Positions 1 to 7,973 of a stretch of 64,000 nt of DNA are shown piece by piece. This DNA comes from JAVBLY01 sp031553035 (GTDB taxonomy: Bacteria > Bacillota > Clostridia > Peptostreptococcales > Anaerovoracaceae): NCBI GenBank assembly GCA_031553035.1, contig JAVBLY010000006.1, positions 62,001-126,000 of the forward strand, read 5' to 3'. The notes beneath the pieces were generated by a model. The model searched no databases, was not told the origin of the DNA, and saw only the letters and a program-made list of their open reading frames with translations. Numbering within the stretch: the first letter of the stretch is position 1; each line of letters starts with the position of its first letter. Both the position numbers and the translations under genes were made by a program.

Positions 1-444
1 ATAGCTGCTCTTGAAGCAGGAATCGCATTCAGTAACGCTTCAGTTACAATTATCCACGGTATGAGCAGACCTATCGGAGCACTTTTCCATGTAGCTCACG
101 GTCAATCAAATGCTATGCTTTTGGGCGTAGGTCTTAAATATCTTAAGGGCGGAGCAGTTAAAAGACTGAGCGACCTTGCAAAAGAAATCGGTGTATTCAG
201 ACAGGGAATGACAAATGATGAAGGAGCGGAAGCATTTGTTACCGCAACTCTTGCACTTCTCAGAACTCTGAATGTCCCAACACTTCAGAAACTCGGTATC
301 AACGAAGACGATTTCCACAAGAACATACCTAAGATGGCAGGCGATGCAATAGCAAGCGGCAGCCCGGGCAACACAAGAAAAGTACCAAATCAGGAAGAAA
401 TAGAAGAGTTATATAGAGAACTTTGGATTGAAGGACTCGAGTAG
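1..444 (+). CDS. Iron-containing alcohol dehydrogenase, C-terminal part (cut by window start)
   Basis: The reading frame is open from the first base and ends at TAG 442-444, so only the last 147 residues are present. The segment FHVAHGQSNAMLL matches the metal-binding histidine region of group III (Fe-dependent) alcohol dehydrogenases. The remainder is the all-helical C-terminal domain of that family. These enzymes interconvert an alcohol and an aldehyde or ketone with NAD(P)H; members near crotonase genes include 4-hydroxybutyrate and butanol dehydrogenases. The substrate cannot be decided here. The next gene starts 22 bp downstream with its own ribosome-binding site, so the two are probably cotranscribed. 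Confidence 0.85.
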   Translation: MAALEAGIAFSNASVTIIHGMSRPIGALFHVAHGQSNAMLLGVGLKYLKGGAVKRLSDLAKEIGVFRQGMTNDEGAEAFVTATLALLRTLNVPTLQKLGINEDDFHKNIPKMAGDAIASGSPGNTRKVPNQEEIEELYRELWIEGLE

Positions 445-466
445 AGTTATAAAGGAGGAGTATCAA

Positions 467-1258
467 ATGGCATATCAAAACGTAAAATTCGAAACAAAAG
501 AAGGTATAGGATTCGTAACGATCAACAGGCCTGACGCACTTAACGCTCTTAACGGCGAACTGCTGGACGAGCTTTATGATCTTTTCACAAAAATCAAATA
601 TGATGACGCAGTAAAGACTGTCATAGTAACAGGTGAAGGCAGAGCTTTCGTCGCAGGTGCTGACATTTCCCAGATGGTGAATGCATCAACTCAGGAAATG
701 AGAGCAATGTCGGAAAAAGGTCAGAACGTAATGAATCTTATTGAAGATGTAGATAAAGTAGTAATAGCTGCTGTCAACGGATTCGCACTTGGCGGAGGAA
801 ACGAACTTGCAATGGCTTGCGATTTCAGGCTTGCATCGGAAAAGGCAAAGTTCGGTCAGCCTGAAGTAAATCTCGGATTCCCTCCGTTTTTCGGTGGAAC
901 ACAGAGACTTCCAAGACTTGTTGGAAACGGAATGGCAAAGTATCTCATCTGCAGTGCAGAAATGATCGATGCTCAGGAAGCTATGAGAATAGGTCTTGTT
1001 GAAAGAGTATACGGCGCCGAAGAACTTATGGACGAAGCTGTCAAATTCGCTAAGCTCATCATGACAAAGGCTCCAATAGGTGTTCAGATGGCCATCAACT
1101 GCGTCAACAAGGGTACTGATATGGACAGAGCAAACGGAGTTGCTTACGAAAGAGAAGCAGCAGTAAGTTGCTTTGCTTCAGAAGACAAAACGATTGGCAC
1201 AAAGCACTTCCTTGATAAAAACAAGGATAAGGGCGATGCCAAGTTTGTCGGTAAATAA
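467..1258 (+). CDS. crt: Enoyl-CoA hydratase / crotonase
   Basis: A 263-residue crotonase-fold protein that hydrates short-chain enoyl-CoA, typically crotonyl-CoA to and from 3-hydroxybutyryl-CoA. The oxyanion-hole segments FVAGADISQM (about residues 61-70) and NGFALGGGNELA (about 104-115) are clear. The two catalytic glutamates of the family fall at about E113 (GGGNEL) and E133 (GQPEV). The start is ATG 467, preceded by AAAGGAGGAG; an upstream in-frame codon at 428 has no such site and overlaps the previous gene. It sits directly before an acyl-CoA dehydrogenase/Etf operon, which fits a crotonyl-CoA to butyryl-CoA pathway. The physiological substrate is inferred from this context. Confidence 0.92.
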   Translation: MAYQNVKFETKEGIGFVTINRPDALNALNGELLDELYDLFTKIKYDDAVKTVIVTGEGRAFVAGADISQMVNASTQEMRAMSEKGQNVMNLIEDVDKVVIAAVNGFALGGGNELAMACDFRLASEKAKFGQPEVNLGFPPFFGGTQRLPRLVGNGMAKYLICSAEMIDAQEAMRIGLVERVYGAEELMDEAVKFAKLIMTKAPIGVQMAINCVNKGTDMDRANGVAYEREAAVSCFASEDKTIGTKHFLDKNKDKGDAKFVGK

Positions 1259-1287
1259 TTATAGAATTGTTTTAGCGGGGTAAATTT

Positions 1288-2430
1288 ATGGATTTTAACT
1301 TATCAAAAAGCCATTCACTGCAAAGGGAACTGTTCAGGAAATTCGCAGAAGAACAGGTCGCTCCCCTGGCAGAAGACATGGATGAAGCCGAAGAATACGA
1401 CATGGATCTTCTTGCGAAGATTCAAAAATATGGATTCATGGGCATCCCTTATCCAAAGGAATATGGAGGAGCAGGCGGAGATTATCTCAGCTATGTTCTG
1501 TGTATGGAAGAGCTTTCAGCAGCAGATGCAAGTACGGGCATAATGATTTCCGTACATACATCACTTGCATGCACATGTCTCAATAACTATGCGACAGCGG
1601 AGCAAAAAGAAAAATGGTTAAGACCGCTGATCGATGGAAGCAAGGTCGGCTGCTTCGGACTTACCGAACCAAATGCAGGATCTGATCCGGCGGGACTTCA
1701 GACAAAAGCTGTGCTGGACGGCGATGAATATGTAATCAACGGGTCAAAGATATTCACGACGAATTCAGGTTTTGCAGATACATTTGTAATGTTTGCATTG
1801 ACTGATCCAAAGGCCGGACCCAAAGGTGTTTCATGTTTTGTGATGGACCGGAATACAAAAGGACTCAATATAGGCCAAAATATCAAGAGAATGGGAATAA
1901 GAGCAGCTTCAAACTGTGAAGTCTCATATGATAATGTCAGAGTTCCTGTGGAAAACCTGATCGGCAAAGAAAATCAGGGGTTCAAGATATCAATGAAAGC
2001 ACTTGACGGCGGACGTATAGGGATCGCTGCGCAGGCAGTGGGCATAGCTCAGGGAGCGCTTAACGAATCACTTAAATACGTCAAAGAAAGAAAGCAGTAC
2101 GGAAAGAGAATTTCACAATTCCAGAATACACAATTCCTATTTGCAGATATGCAGACAAAGATCGATGCTGCAAGACTCCTTACCTGGAGAGCTGCCGTAT
2201 CAAGAGATACCCACGGGCATTACGGCCCCGAGGCCGCTATGGCCAAGTTGTTCGCATCAGATGTTGCCAATCAGGTGACAAGAGACTGCGTACAGATGAT
2301 GGGTGGCTACGGTTATTCAAGAGAATATCCGGTAGAACGAATGATGCGTGATGCTAAGATAACCGAAATTTATGAAGGAACTTCAGAAATAATGAAGATG
2401 GTTGTTTCCCGTTCCATGAAGGTTCAATAA
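1288..2430 (+). CDS. bcd: Short-chain acyl-CoA dehydrogenase, butyryl-CoA dehydrogenase type (copy 1)
   Basis: A 380-residue FAD acyl-CoA dehydrogenase of full family length. Visible marks are the FAD/substrate segment GCFGLTEPNAGSDPAG, the middle-domain motif FTTNSGFADTF, the QMMGGYGYSREYPVERMMRD signature and the catalytic glutamate in IYEGTSEI (about E363). It oxidises butyryl-CoA or, in butyrate formers, reduces crotonyl-CoA with electrons from the EtfAB encoded immediately downstream. The gap to etfB is 20 bp and carries GGAAAGGAG. Chain-length preference cannot be read reliably from sequence. A second complete set follows at 4405. Confidence 0.92.
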   Translation: MDFNLSKSHSLQRELFRKFAEEQVAPLAEDMDEAEEYDMDLLAKIQKYGFMGIPYPKEYGGAGGDYLSYVLCMEELSAADASTGIMISVHTSLACTCLNNYATAEQKEKWLRPLIDGSKVGCFGLTEPNAGSDPAGLQTKAVLDGDEYVINGSKIFTTNSGFADTFVMFALTDPKAGPKGVSCFVMDRNTKGLNIGQNIKRMGIRAASNCEVSYDNVRVPVENLIGKENQGFKISMKALDGGRIGIAAQAVGIAQGALNESLKYVKERKQYGKRISQFQNTQFLFADMQTKIDAARLLTWRAAVSRDTHGHYGPEAAMAKLFASDVANQVTRDCVQMMGGYGYSREYPVERMMRDAKITEIYEGTSEIMKMVVSRSMKVQ

Positions 2431-2450
2431 GGGAAAGGAGAAATGGCGAA

Positions 2451-3239
2451 ATGAGAATAGTAGTATGTATAAAGCAGGTGCCGGACACCAACGAAGTCAA
2501 GCTTGATCCGGTCACAAACACTCTCATAAGAGAAGGCGTGCCCAGCATTATCAATTATGATGACAAGTCCGGTATTGAAGCAGCACTGGAAATTAGAGAA
2601 AAAATAGGCGGGACCGTCACCGTAGTGTGTATGGGACCACCGCAGGCAGATGTAGCATTAAGAGAAGCTCTTGCCATGGGTTGTGATGAAGCAGTCCTGG
2701 TTTCCGGCAGAGAATTCGGAGGCTCTGATACATGGGCGACAGCATCCATAATATCGGCGGCTGTCAATAAAATCGGTTATGACCTTGTTATCACCGGTCG
2801 TCAGGCTATCGACGGAGACACAGCTCAGGTAGGACCTCAGATAGCTGAAACACTTGGGATACCGCAAGTTTCATATGTTGAGGAAATCACACCGAAAAAA
2901 GATCATCTGCTGGTAAAAAGACAGTACGAAGACAGATATCATATGATAGAAGTAAGTACTCCCTGCCTTCTGACAGCACTTTCAGAACTGGCGGATCCAA
3001 GATACATGAGCGTCGGTGGAATCATAGATGCTTATGAGAAGGAAATAAAAATACTTACATGGGATGATCTCAAAGACGATCTGGTCCAGGATTATATCGG
3101 ACTTAAGGGATCACCGACAAAAGTTGCCAAATCCTTTACCAAGCAGGCAAAGGGAGTTGGAGAACTTCATGCGAGTATAAGTGCGGACGATGCCGTTGAA
3201 GCTATCATGACCAAAATGATAGAAAGACATATCATATAG
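2451..3239 (+). CDS. etfB: Electron transfer flavoprotein beta subunit (copy 1)
   Basis: A 262-residue EtfB. The N-terminus MRIVVCIKQVPDTNEVKLDP is typical of clostridial EtfB. The conserved segment GRQAIDGDTAQVGPQIAE lies at about residues 116-133, in the nucleotide-binding region. With the EtfA encoded 11 bp downstream it forms the flavoprotein that exchanges electrons with the adjacent acyl-CoA dehydrogenase. In clostridial Bcd-Etf complexes EtfB binds NADH and the bifurcating FAD. Whether this copy bifurcates cannot be proven by reading alone. Confidence 0.93.
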   Translation: MRIVVCIKQVPDTNEVKLDPVTNTLIREGVPSIINYDDKSGIEAALEIREKIGGTVTVVCMGPPQADVALREALAMGCDEAVLVSGREFGGSDTWATASIISAAVNKIGYDLVITGRQAIDGDTAQVGPQIAETLGIPQVSYVEEITPKKDHLLVKRQYEDRYHMIEVSTPCLLTALSELADPRYMSVGGIIDAYEKEIKILTWDDLKDDLVQDYIGLKGSPTKVAKSFTKQAKGVGELHASISADDAVEAIMTKMIERHII

Positions 3240-3250
3240 GGGGTTATGAA

Positions 3251-4255
3251 ATGAGTAAAAATATATATGTAGTTGTCGAACAGAGAGACGGCAAACTCCA
3301 AAAGGTAGGACTGGAACTTTTATGTGAAGCAAAAAAGCTTGCAGCTGATCTGGATCAGAAAGTATTTGGTGTTCTGTTAGGAGAAAAGGTCAAGGGACTT
3401 GGCGATAATCTCTTTAAATATGGCGCTGACGAAGTCATCTATGTGGAAGATCCGATCCTTAAAGAATATGTCACTGAACCATACACAAAGGCTTTGACAA
3501 AGATCCTTGAAACCGAAAAGCCCGAGATCGTTCTTTTCGGAGCAACATCCATAGGCAGAGATCTGGCTCCCAGACTGGCATCAAGAGTCCACACCGGACT
3601 TACAGCAGACTGTACAAAGCTGGACATCAACCCGGATGACAAACTTCTGATGATGACCAGACCTGCATTCGGAGGAAACATCATGGCTACTATCGTATGC
3701 CGTGAATACAGACCTCAGATGGCTACCGTTAGACCGGGAGTCATGGAAATGGTTGAGCAGAAAGATGCTCCTAAGGGCAAAGTAAGAGAGATCAAGGTAA
3801 AGTTCTCCGATTCAGACATGAACATCAAGATCAAAAAGGTTGTCAAGGAAGAACATAAGAAGGTGGACATTACCGAAGCGAAAGTTCTTATTTCCGGCGG
3901 CAGAGGAATCGGTTCACCGGAGTATTACGAAAAGCTTCAGGAGCTTGCTGATCTTCTTGACGGCGAAATAAGTTCATCAAGAGCAAACGTCGATGCCGGA
4001 TGGATCGCAAAGGACAGGCAGGTTGGTCAGACAGGAAAGACAGTAAGGCCCGAAATGTATATGGCACTTGGAATTTCCGGAGCTATTCAGCACGTTGCGG
4101 GAATGGAAGATGCTGAGTTAGTAATTGCAGTCAACAAAAACGACACAGCTCCCATTTTCGACGTATCAGACCTTGGTATCGTTGGCGATGTAAAAGAAGT
4201 CCTTCCCAAGCTGATCGAAGCGGTTAGAAAGTACAAAGATGCACAAGCGATATAA
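3251..4255 (+). CDS. etfA: Electron transfer flavoprotein alpha subunit (copy 1)
   Basis: A 334-residue EtfA. The N-terminal domain begins with a VVVEQRDGKLQKV segment. The C-terminal FAD domain shows SGGRGIGSPEYY, SRANVDAGW, QVGQTGKTVRPE and ALGISGAIQHVAGM, which are the FAD-binding signatures of the family. The RBS GGGGG lies before ATG 3251, so translation is probably coupled to etfB. No N-terminal ferredoxin domain is present. A strong terminator hairpin follows at 4278-4306, closing the first Bcd/Etf operon. Confidence 0.93.
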   Translation: MSKNIYVVVEQRDGKLQKVGLELLCEAKKLAADLDQKVFGVLLGEKVKGLGDNLFKYGADEVIYVEDPILKEYVTEPYTKALTKILETEKPEIVLFGATSIGRDLAPRLASRVHTGLTADCTKLDINPDDKLLMMTRPAFGGNIMATIVCREYRPQMATVRPGVMEMVEQKDAPKGKVREIKVKFSDSDMNIKIKKVVKEEHKKVDITEAKVLISGGRGIGSPEYYEKLQELADLLDGEISSSRANVDAGWIAKDRQVGQTGKTVRPEMYMALGISGAIQHVAGMEDAELVIAVNKNDTAPIFDVSDLGIVGDVKEVLPKLIEAVRKYKDAQAI

Positions 4256-4277
4256 GCTTTAAAAATAACACTTATAT

Positions 4278-4306
4278 GAAAAGGCGGCCAATTTGGTCGC
4301 CTTTTC
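4278..4306 (+). terminator. Rho-independent-like terminator after etfA copy 1
   Basis: A long hairpin: GAAAAGGCG pairs with CGCCTTTTC around a short GCC-loop-GGT extension. The 3' arm supplies the TTTT run. It lies 22 bp after the etfA stop and separates the two Bcd/Etf operons. Confidence 0.8.
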
Positions 4307-4404
4307 AATCTGATGGTTGCAAATATTCCATCCTGACGATAGAATTATAATAATGAATTATAATAGGTTACAAAGTATTTTTTGCGAAGAACAAGGAGAA
4401 AAAA

Positions 4405-5544
4405 ATGGAATTCAGCTTAACAAGAGAGCAGGAAATGGTCAAAAAAATGCTTGAAGAATTCGGTGAGACCGAGATCAAACCCATAGCGGAAGAAATGGAT
4501 GAAACCGCCAGCTATCCCCATGATACAATAGCAAAGTTAGGTAAATTGGGAATTATGGGAATGCCTTTTCCAGAGGAATACGGCGGTGCAGGAAGTGACT
4601 ACCTGACTTATATCATGGCGGTAGAAGAAATTTCCAAGGCTGACGGTTCCCACGGAATCATAGTACAGACCCATAACGGATTATGCTGCTGGCCTATATT
4701 CACATATGGAACGGAAGAACAGAAGACACAATATCTGCCCGGACTTTTATCCGGAGAAAAACTTGGTGCTTTCGGCCTGACAGAACCAAACGCAGGAACA
4801 GATGCTGCCATGCAGCAGACAACGGCCAAAGATATGGGGGATCACTGGCTTATAAACGGAACGAAGATATTCATCTCCGGCGGTGGACTGGCTGATGTTT
4901 ATATAATAATGGCGATGACCGATAAATCCCTGGGAACAAAGGGCATCAGTGCTTTTATCATAGAGAAGGATATGCCGGGATTCAAAATCGGAAAGAAAGA
5001 AAACAAGATGGGAATAAGAGGCTCCATAGCTTCCGAACTTGTATTCGAAGACTGCATAGTCCCTAAGGAAAACCTTCTTGGCAAGCTTGGAAAAGGGTTC
5101 AAGGTAGCCATGACATCTCTTGATGTAGGCAGACTTGGCGTTGCAGCCCAGGCGCTTGGAATCGCCCAGGGAGCATTCGATGAAACTGTGGCCTATATGA
5201 AACAGAGAAAACAATTTGGCAGAAGTCTGGATAAGTTCCAGGCTCTTGCCTTCGAAATGGCACACATGAAGACAGAGATAGACGGAGCCAGATTCCTTCT
5301 ATACAATGCATGCAACAGAAGAGACCGAGGCCTGTCCAGCACAGTTGAGGCAGCCCAGGCAAAGCTCAAGTGTTCAGAAACTGCCATGTATGTAACGACC
5401 AAGGCAGTTCAGTTCCACGGCGGATACGGATACATCAAAGACTACCCGGTGGAAAGAAAGATGAGAGATGCCAAGATAACAGAAATATACGAAGGCACAT
5501 CGGAGGTAATGAAGATGGTTATTTCCGGGGATATCTTTAAATAA
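4405..5544 (+). CDS. Short-chain acyl-CoA dehydrogenase (copy 2)
   Basis: A 379-residue acyl-CoA dehydrogenase related to the one at 1288. It carries AFGLTEPNAGTDAAM, the signature QFHGGYGYIKDYPVERKMRD and the catalytic glutamate in IYEGTSEVMK. The RBS is AAGGAG before ATG 4405. It starts a second transcription unit after a terminator and is followed by its own etfB and etfA. The two paralogues differ in many positions spread over the protein, for example FISGGGLADVY where copy 1 has FTTNSGFADTF. A different acyl-CoA substrate or a different Etf partner is therefore plausible, but this is inference. Confidence 0.9.
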   Translation: MEFSLTREQEMVKKMLEEFGETEIKPIAEEMDETASYPHDTIAKLGKLGIMGMPFPEEYGGAGSDYLTYIMAVEEISKADGSHGIIVQTHNGLCCWPIFTYGTEEQKTQYLPGLLSGEKLGAFGLTEPNAGTDAAMQQTTAKDMGDHWLINGTKIFISGGGLADVYIIMAMTDKSLGTKGISAFIIEKDMPGFKIGKKENKMGIRGSIASELVFEDCIVPKENLLGKLGKGFKVAMTSLDVGRLGVAAQALGIAQGAFDETVAYMKQRKQFGRSLDKFQALAFEMAHMKTEIDGARFLLYNACNRRDRGLSSTVEAAQAKLKCSETAMYVTTKAVQFHGGYGYIKDYPVERKMRDAKITEIYEGTSEVMKMVISGDIFK

Positions 5545-5573
5545 TAAATAGGCAAGCAAAGGAGAAAAAAACG

Positions 5574-6362
5574 ATGAAAATAATCGTATGTGTAAAACAA
5601 GTTCCAAACACTAATGAGATAAAAATAAATCCGGAGACGGGAACTTTGATCAGGGAAGGTGTCCCAAGCATTTTGAATCATGATGATGCCAATGCTCTGG
5701 AGCTGGCTTTATCGATCAAGGATATCAATCCTGATACTAATATCACCGTACTCACCATGGGACCGCCGCAGGCTGAGGATATGCTTCAGGAATGTCTTGC
5801 CATGGGTGCTGATGATGCCATTCTGCTCTCAGACCGGGCACTTGGAGGATCTGATACATGGGCTACATCAAATGCACTGACAGCAGGAATAAAAAAGATA
5901 GGCGACTTTGATCTTATACTTGCAGGAAGGCAGGCCATTGACGGTGACACAGCTCAGGTCGGACCTCAGATAGCCGAAAAGATGAATCTCCCTCAGGTAA
6001 CATATGTGAAGAAGTTTGAAATGGAGGATGACGGTGCTGTTGTTCACAGAGCACTTGAAAACGGGCATGAGGAGCTTAGAATAAAGTTTCCCTGCGTTTT
6101 GACAACTATAAAAGAACTCAATACCCCGAGATTTATGTCTATTGCCGGCATCATGAGAGCCGCCGGAACAGAAATTAAAGTTTGGGGAGCTGATGATATA
6201 GGTGTGGACAAGGAGATAGTAGGACTGCAGGCATCTCCCACAAAGGTATTCCGTTCATTCACACCCAAGCCGAAAGGAAAAGGTATCAGTATAGAAGGTG
6301 ACACTCCGAAGGATCAGGTTACGAACCTGCTGTCCGATATGCATAAAAAGCACATAATATAG
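5574..6362 (+). CDS. etfB: Electron transfer flavoprotein beta subunit (copy 2)
   Basis: A 262-residue EtfB, the same length as copy 1 and clearly paralogous (MKIIVCVKQVPNTNEIKINP; GRQAIDGDTAQVGPQIAE conserved). RBS AAAGGAG precedes ATG 5574. It lies between the second acyl-CoA dehydrogenase and the second etfA, with 14 bp to the latter. The nucleotide-binding motif is unchanged while the C-terminal third differs from copy 1, so the pair is an old rather than recent duplication. Confidence 0.92.
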   Translation: MKIIVCVKQVPNTNEIKINPETGTLIREGVPSILNHDDANALELALSIKDINPDTNITVLTMGPPQAEDMLQECLAMGADDAILLSDRALGGSDTWATSNALTAGIKKIGDFDLILAGRQAIDGDTAQVGPQIAEKMNLPQVTYVKKFEMEDDGAVVHRALENGHEELRIKFPCVLTTIKELNTPRFMSIAGIMRAAGTEIKVWGADDIGVDKEIVGLQASPTKVFRSFTPKPKGKGISIEGDTPKDQVTNLLSDMHKKHII

Positions 6363-6376
6363 AGGAGGAGCAAGCG

Positions 6377-7471
6377 ATGACGAATTTTGCGGAATATAAA
6401 AATGTATGGGTATATACTGAGCAGCGTGACGGGAAACTGATGAATGTTGCTCTTGAACTTCTCGGAGAAGGTCACAGGCTTGCCAAGGATATAGGCGGCG
6501 GCACGAATGTCTGTGCCGTCCTAATTGGGTATAAAACAGATGCTCTTATCGATGAGCTTTATTCGTTCGGAGCTGATGAAATAATCCAGATCGACAACGA
6601 ACTTCTGGGTCATTACAGCACTGACGGATATACAATGGTAATGTCAGATGCCGTTAATGAATTTAAACCTGAAATAGTACTCTTCGGAGCAACACATATC
6701 GGAAGAGATCTTGCGCCAAGAGTTGCAGCAAGGCTTGATACAGGTCTGACCGCTGATTGTACGAGACTTGATATTAAAACAAGCGATTATATGAAGTATC
6801 TTGATACATATACCACAGCCAGTCTTGCAGGTCTGGATGAAAACGATCCAAGCACCGGACTTAAACAAACCAGACCCGCATTCGGCGGAAACCTTATGGC
6901 AACCATAGTCACGAAGGATACGAGACCTCAGATGGCGACTGTACGACCCGGCGTCATGGATATGATGGAAAAGAAGAAGGGCGCCAAAGGACAGCTGATC
7001 AAATATGATGCCCAAATATCAAAGTCTGATATCCACACTGAACTGATCAAAGTTGTAAAGGAAACCAAAGAACTGGTTTCACTGACAGATGCACAGATTA
7101 TTTGTTCCGGAGGAAGAGGACTTGGCGACGCTGCAGGCTTCGAGCTCATTGAAAAATTGGCGGAAAAAGTCGGTGGTGTAGTGGGAGCTTCCCGTGCAGC
7201 AGTGGATTCAGGATGGATAGATCATTCACATCAGGTGGGACAGACCGGTACGACAGTTAAGCCAAAGATATACTTTGCATGCGGCATATCAGGAGCCATT
7301 CAGCATCTTGCAGGGATGCAGGATTCCGACATTATCGTGGCAATCAACAAGGATCCTGAAGCCCCAATGATGCAGCTGGCAGATTATGCAGTATGTGGAG
7401 ACCTGAAAAAAGTCATTCCTGAGATCATAGCTCAGTGGAATGAAGATCAAGCTTCGTTTTTAGCACAGTAA
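6377..7471 (+). CDS. etfA: Electron transfer flavoprotein alpha subunit (copy 2), with an insertion
   Basis: A 364-residue EtfA, 30 residues longer than copy 1. The FAD domain is intact (SGGRGLGDAAGFE, SRAAVDSGW, QVGQTGTTVKP, ACGISGAIQHLAGM). Most of the extra length is one insertion of about 20 residues between TADCTRLDIK and TRPAFGGN. Copy 1 has only a short LDINPDDKLLMM linker there. The insertion lies close to the conserved RPAFGGN segment, so it may affect partner contact or flavin environment (inference). RBS GAGGAGGAG precedes ATG 6377. Confidence 0.92.
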   Translation: MTNFAEYKNVWVYTEQRDGKLMNVALELLGEGHRLAKDIGGGTNVCAVLIGYKTDALIDELYSFGADEIIQIDNELLGHYSTDGYTMVMSDAVNEFKPEIVLFGATHIGRDLAPRVAARLDTGLTADCTRLDIKTSDYMKYLDTYTTASLAGLDENDPSTGLKQTRPAFGGNLMATIVTKDTRPQMATVRPGVMDMMEKKKGAKGQLIKYDAQISKSDIHTELIKVVKETKELVSLTDAQIICSGGRGLGDAAGFELIEKLAEKVGGVVGASRAAVDSGWIDHSHQVGQTGTTVKPKIYFACGISGAIQHLAGMQDSDIIVAINKDPEAPMMQLADYAVCGDLKKVIPEIIAQWNEDQASFLAQ

Positions 7472-7496
7472 ACATTTATATGAACCAAAATCCAGC

Positions 7497-7525
7497 TTGA
7501 ATGTTGTATTACACTGTGGTATAGT
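7497..7525 (+). promoter_or_regulatory. Sigma-70-type promoter for the structured RNA
   Basis: TTGAAT (7497-7502), 17-bp spacer, TATAGT (7520-7525). It lies just downstream of etfA copy 2. Predicted transcription start is about 7532, at the beginning of the noncoding segment. Confidence 0.6.
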
Positions 7526-7531
7526 CTACGC

Positions 7532-7883
7532 AAATAGCAATTGAATATAGGGATGAAGGCGGTCCGAGACGACCCTAACACATGATTGTTGCGAAGTATT
7601 TTTACGGAGAGCAGGGCACGCGAATGAATGACCGAGGCACGTACACAGACGTACGTAACGAGGGAATGAACGAGCGGTAATGCAGTTATACGTAAAAAAG
7701 ACGAGCAAGGGGTGGCCGAAGCGGACGAGGAGTGTAACCGGCAGGTACACTGCTAAACTGACAGGCAAAAGCAAGATCGCCCGACAAATCTTTGGAGAGA
7801 TCACGTAAAGTGGCGCCAACGAGGCAATAACCAACAGGCAAACGGACAGAGAGATATATGCTAAGTATATTTCTCTGTTTTTA
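7532..7883 (+). ncRNA. Large structured noncoding RNA, family not identified
   Basis: A non-coding unit of about 350 nt with its own promoter and a strong terminator. It is richer in G and C than the surrounding intergenic DNA and contains several local hairpins: GGTC/GACC near 7561-7575, ACGTAC/GTACGT near 7640-7660, and AGTGTA/TACACT near 7731-7750. No plausible protein is encoded on either strand. I looked for and did not find the GAGGAAAGUCC core of RNase P RNA, a tmRNA-like CCA end, the SRP RNA tetraloop block or a T-box sequence. Size and a host in Clostridia would allow a raiA-motif-like RNA, but I cannot confirm that. A leader for the downstream dehydrogenase is less likely because the terminator ends the unit before that gene. 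Confidence 0.6.
7846..7882 (+). terminator. Terminator of the structured RNA
   Basis: A 13-bp stem (7846-7858 with 7866-7878) built from ACAGAGAGATATA and TATATTTCTCTGT, with one G-U pair and a 7-nt loop. TTTTT follows directly. Confidence 0.85.
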
Positions 7884-7925
7884 TTTATTATAGTTGATTT
7901 GAGTAGTAAGTTTCACAAAATCGGT

Positions 7926-7965
7926 ACCCACAGGGGGCATACCCCTTCGGGGCACAAGCAGGAGG
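7926..7965 (+). repeat. Short GC-rich repeat, copy A (TACCCACAGGGGGCA type)
   Basis: The segment reads TACCCACAGGGGGCA, then a small CCCC-TTCG-GGGG hairpin, then GCACAAGCAGGAGG. Related segments occur at about 32429-32455 and 41496-41520. In this copy and the copy at 41496 the 3' end supplies the ribosome-binding site of the following gene. Function unknown. Confidence 0.45.
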
Positions 7966-7973
7966 TAATTATC

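Noticed and set aside
4747..5265. A 172-codon minus-strand frame inside the second acyl-CoA dehydrogenase gene
   Set aside because: It is the antisense shadow of a strongly conserved gene and has a Cys/Ser/His-rich, non-protein-like composition.
7526..7834. A 102-codon frame on the minus strand within the structured RNA
   Set aside because: It has no ribosome-binding site, no recognisable protein pattern, and lies entirely inside a promoter-terminator RNA unit of the opposite strand.
7532..7883. RNase P RNA, tmRNA or SRP RNA
   Set aside because: The conserved core sequences of these RNAs were searched by eye and not found.
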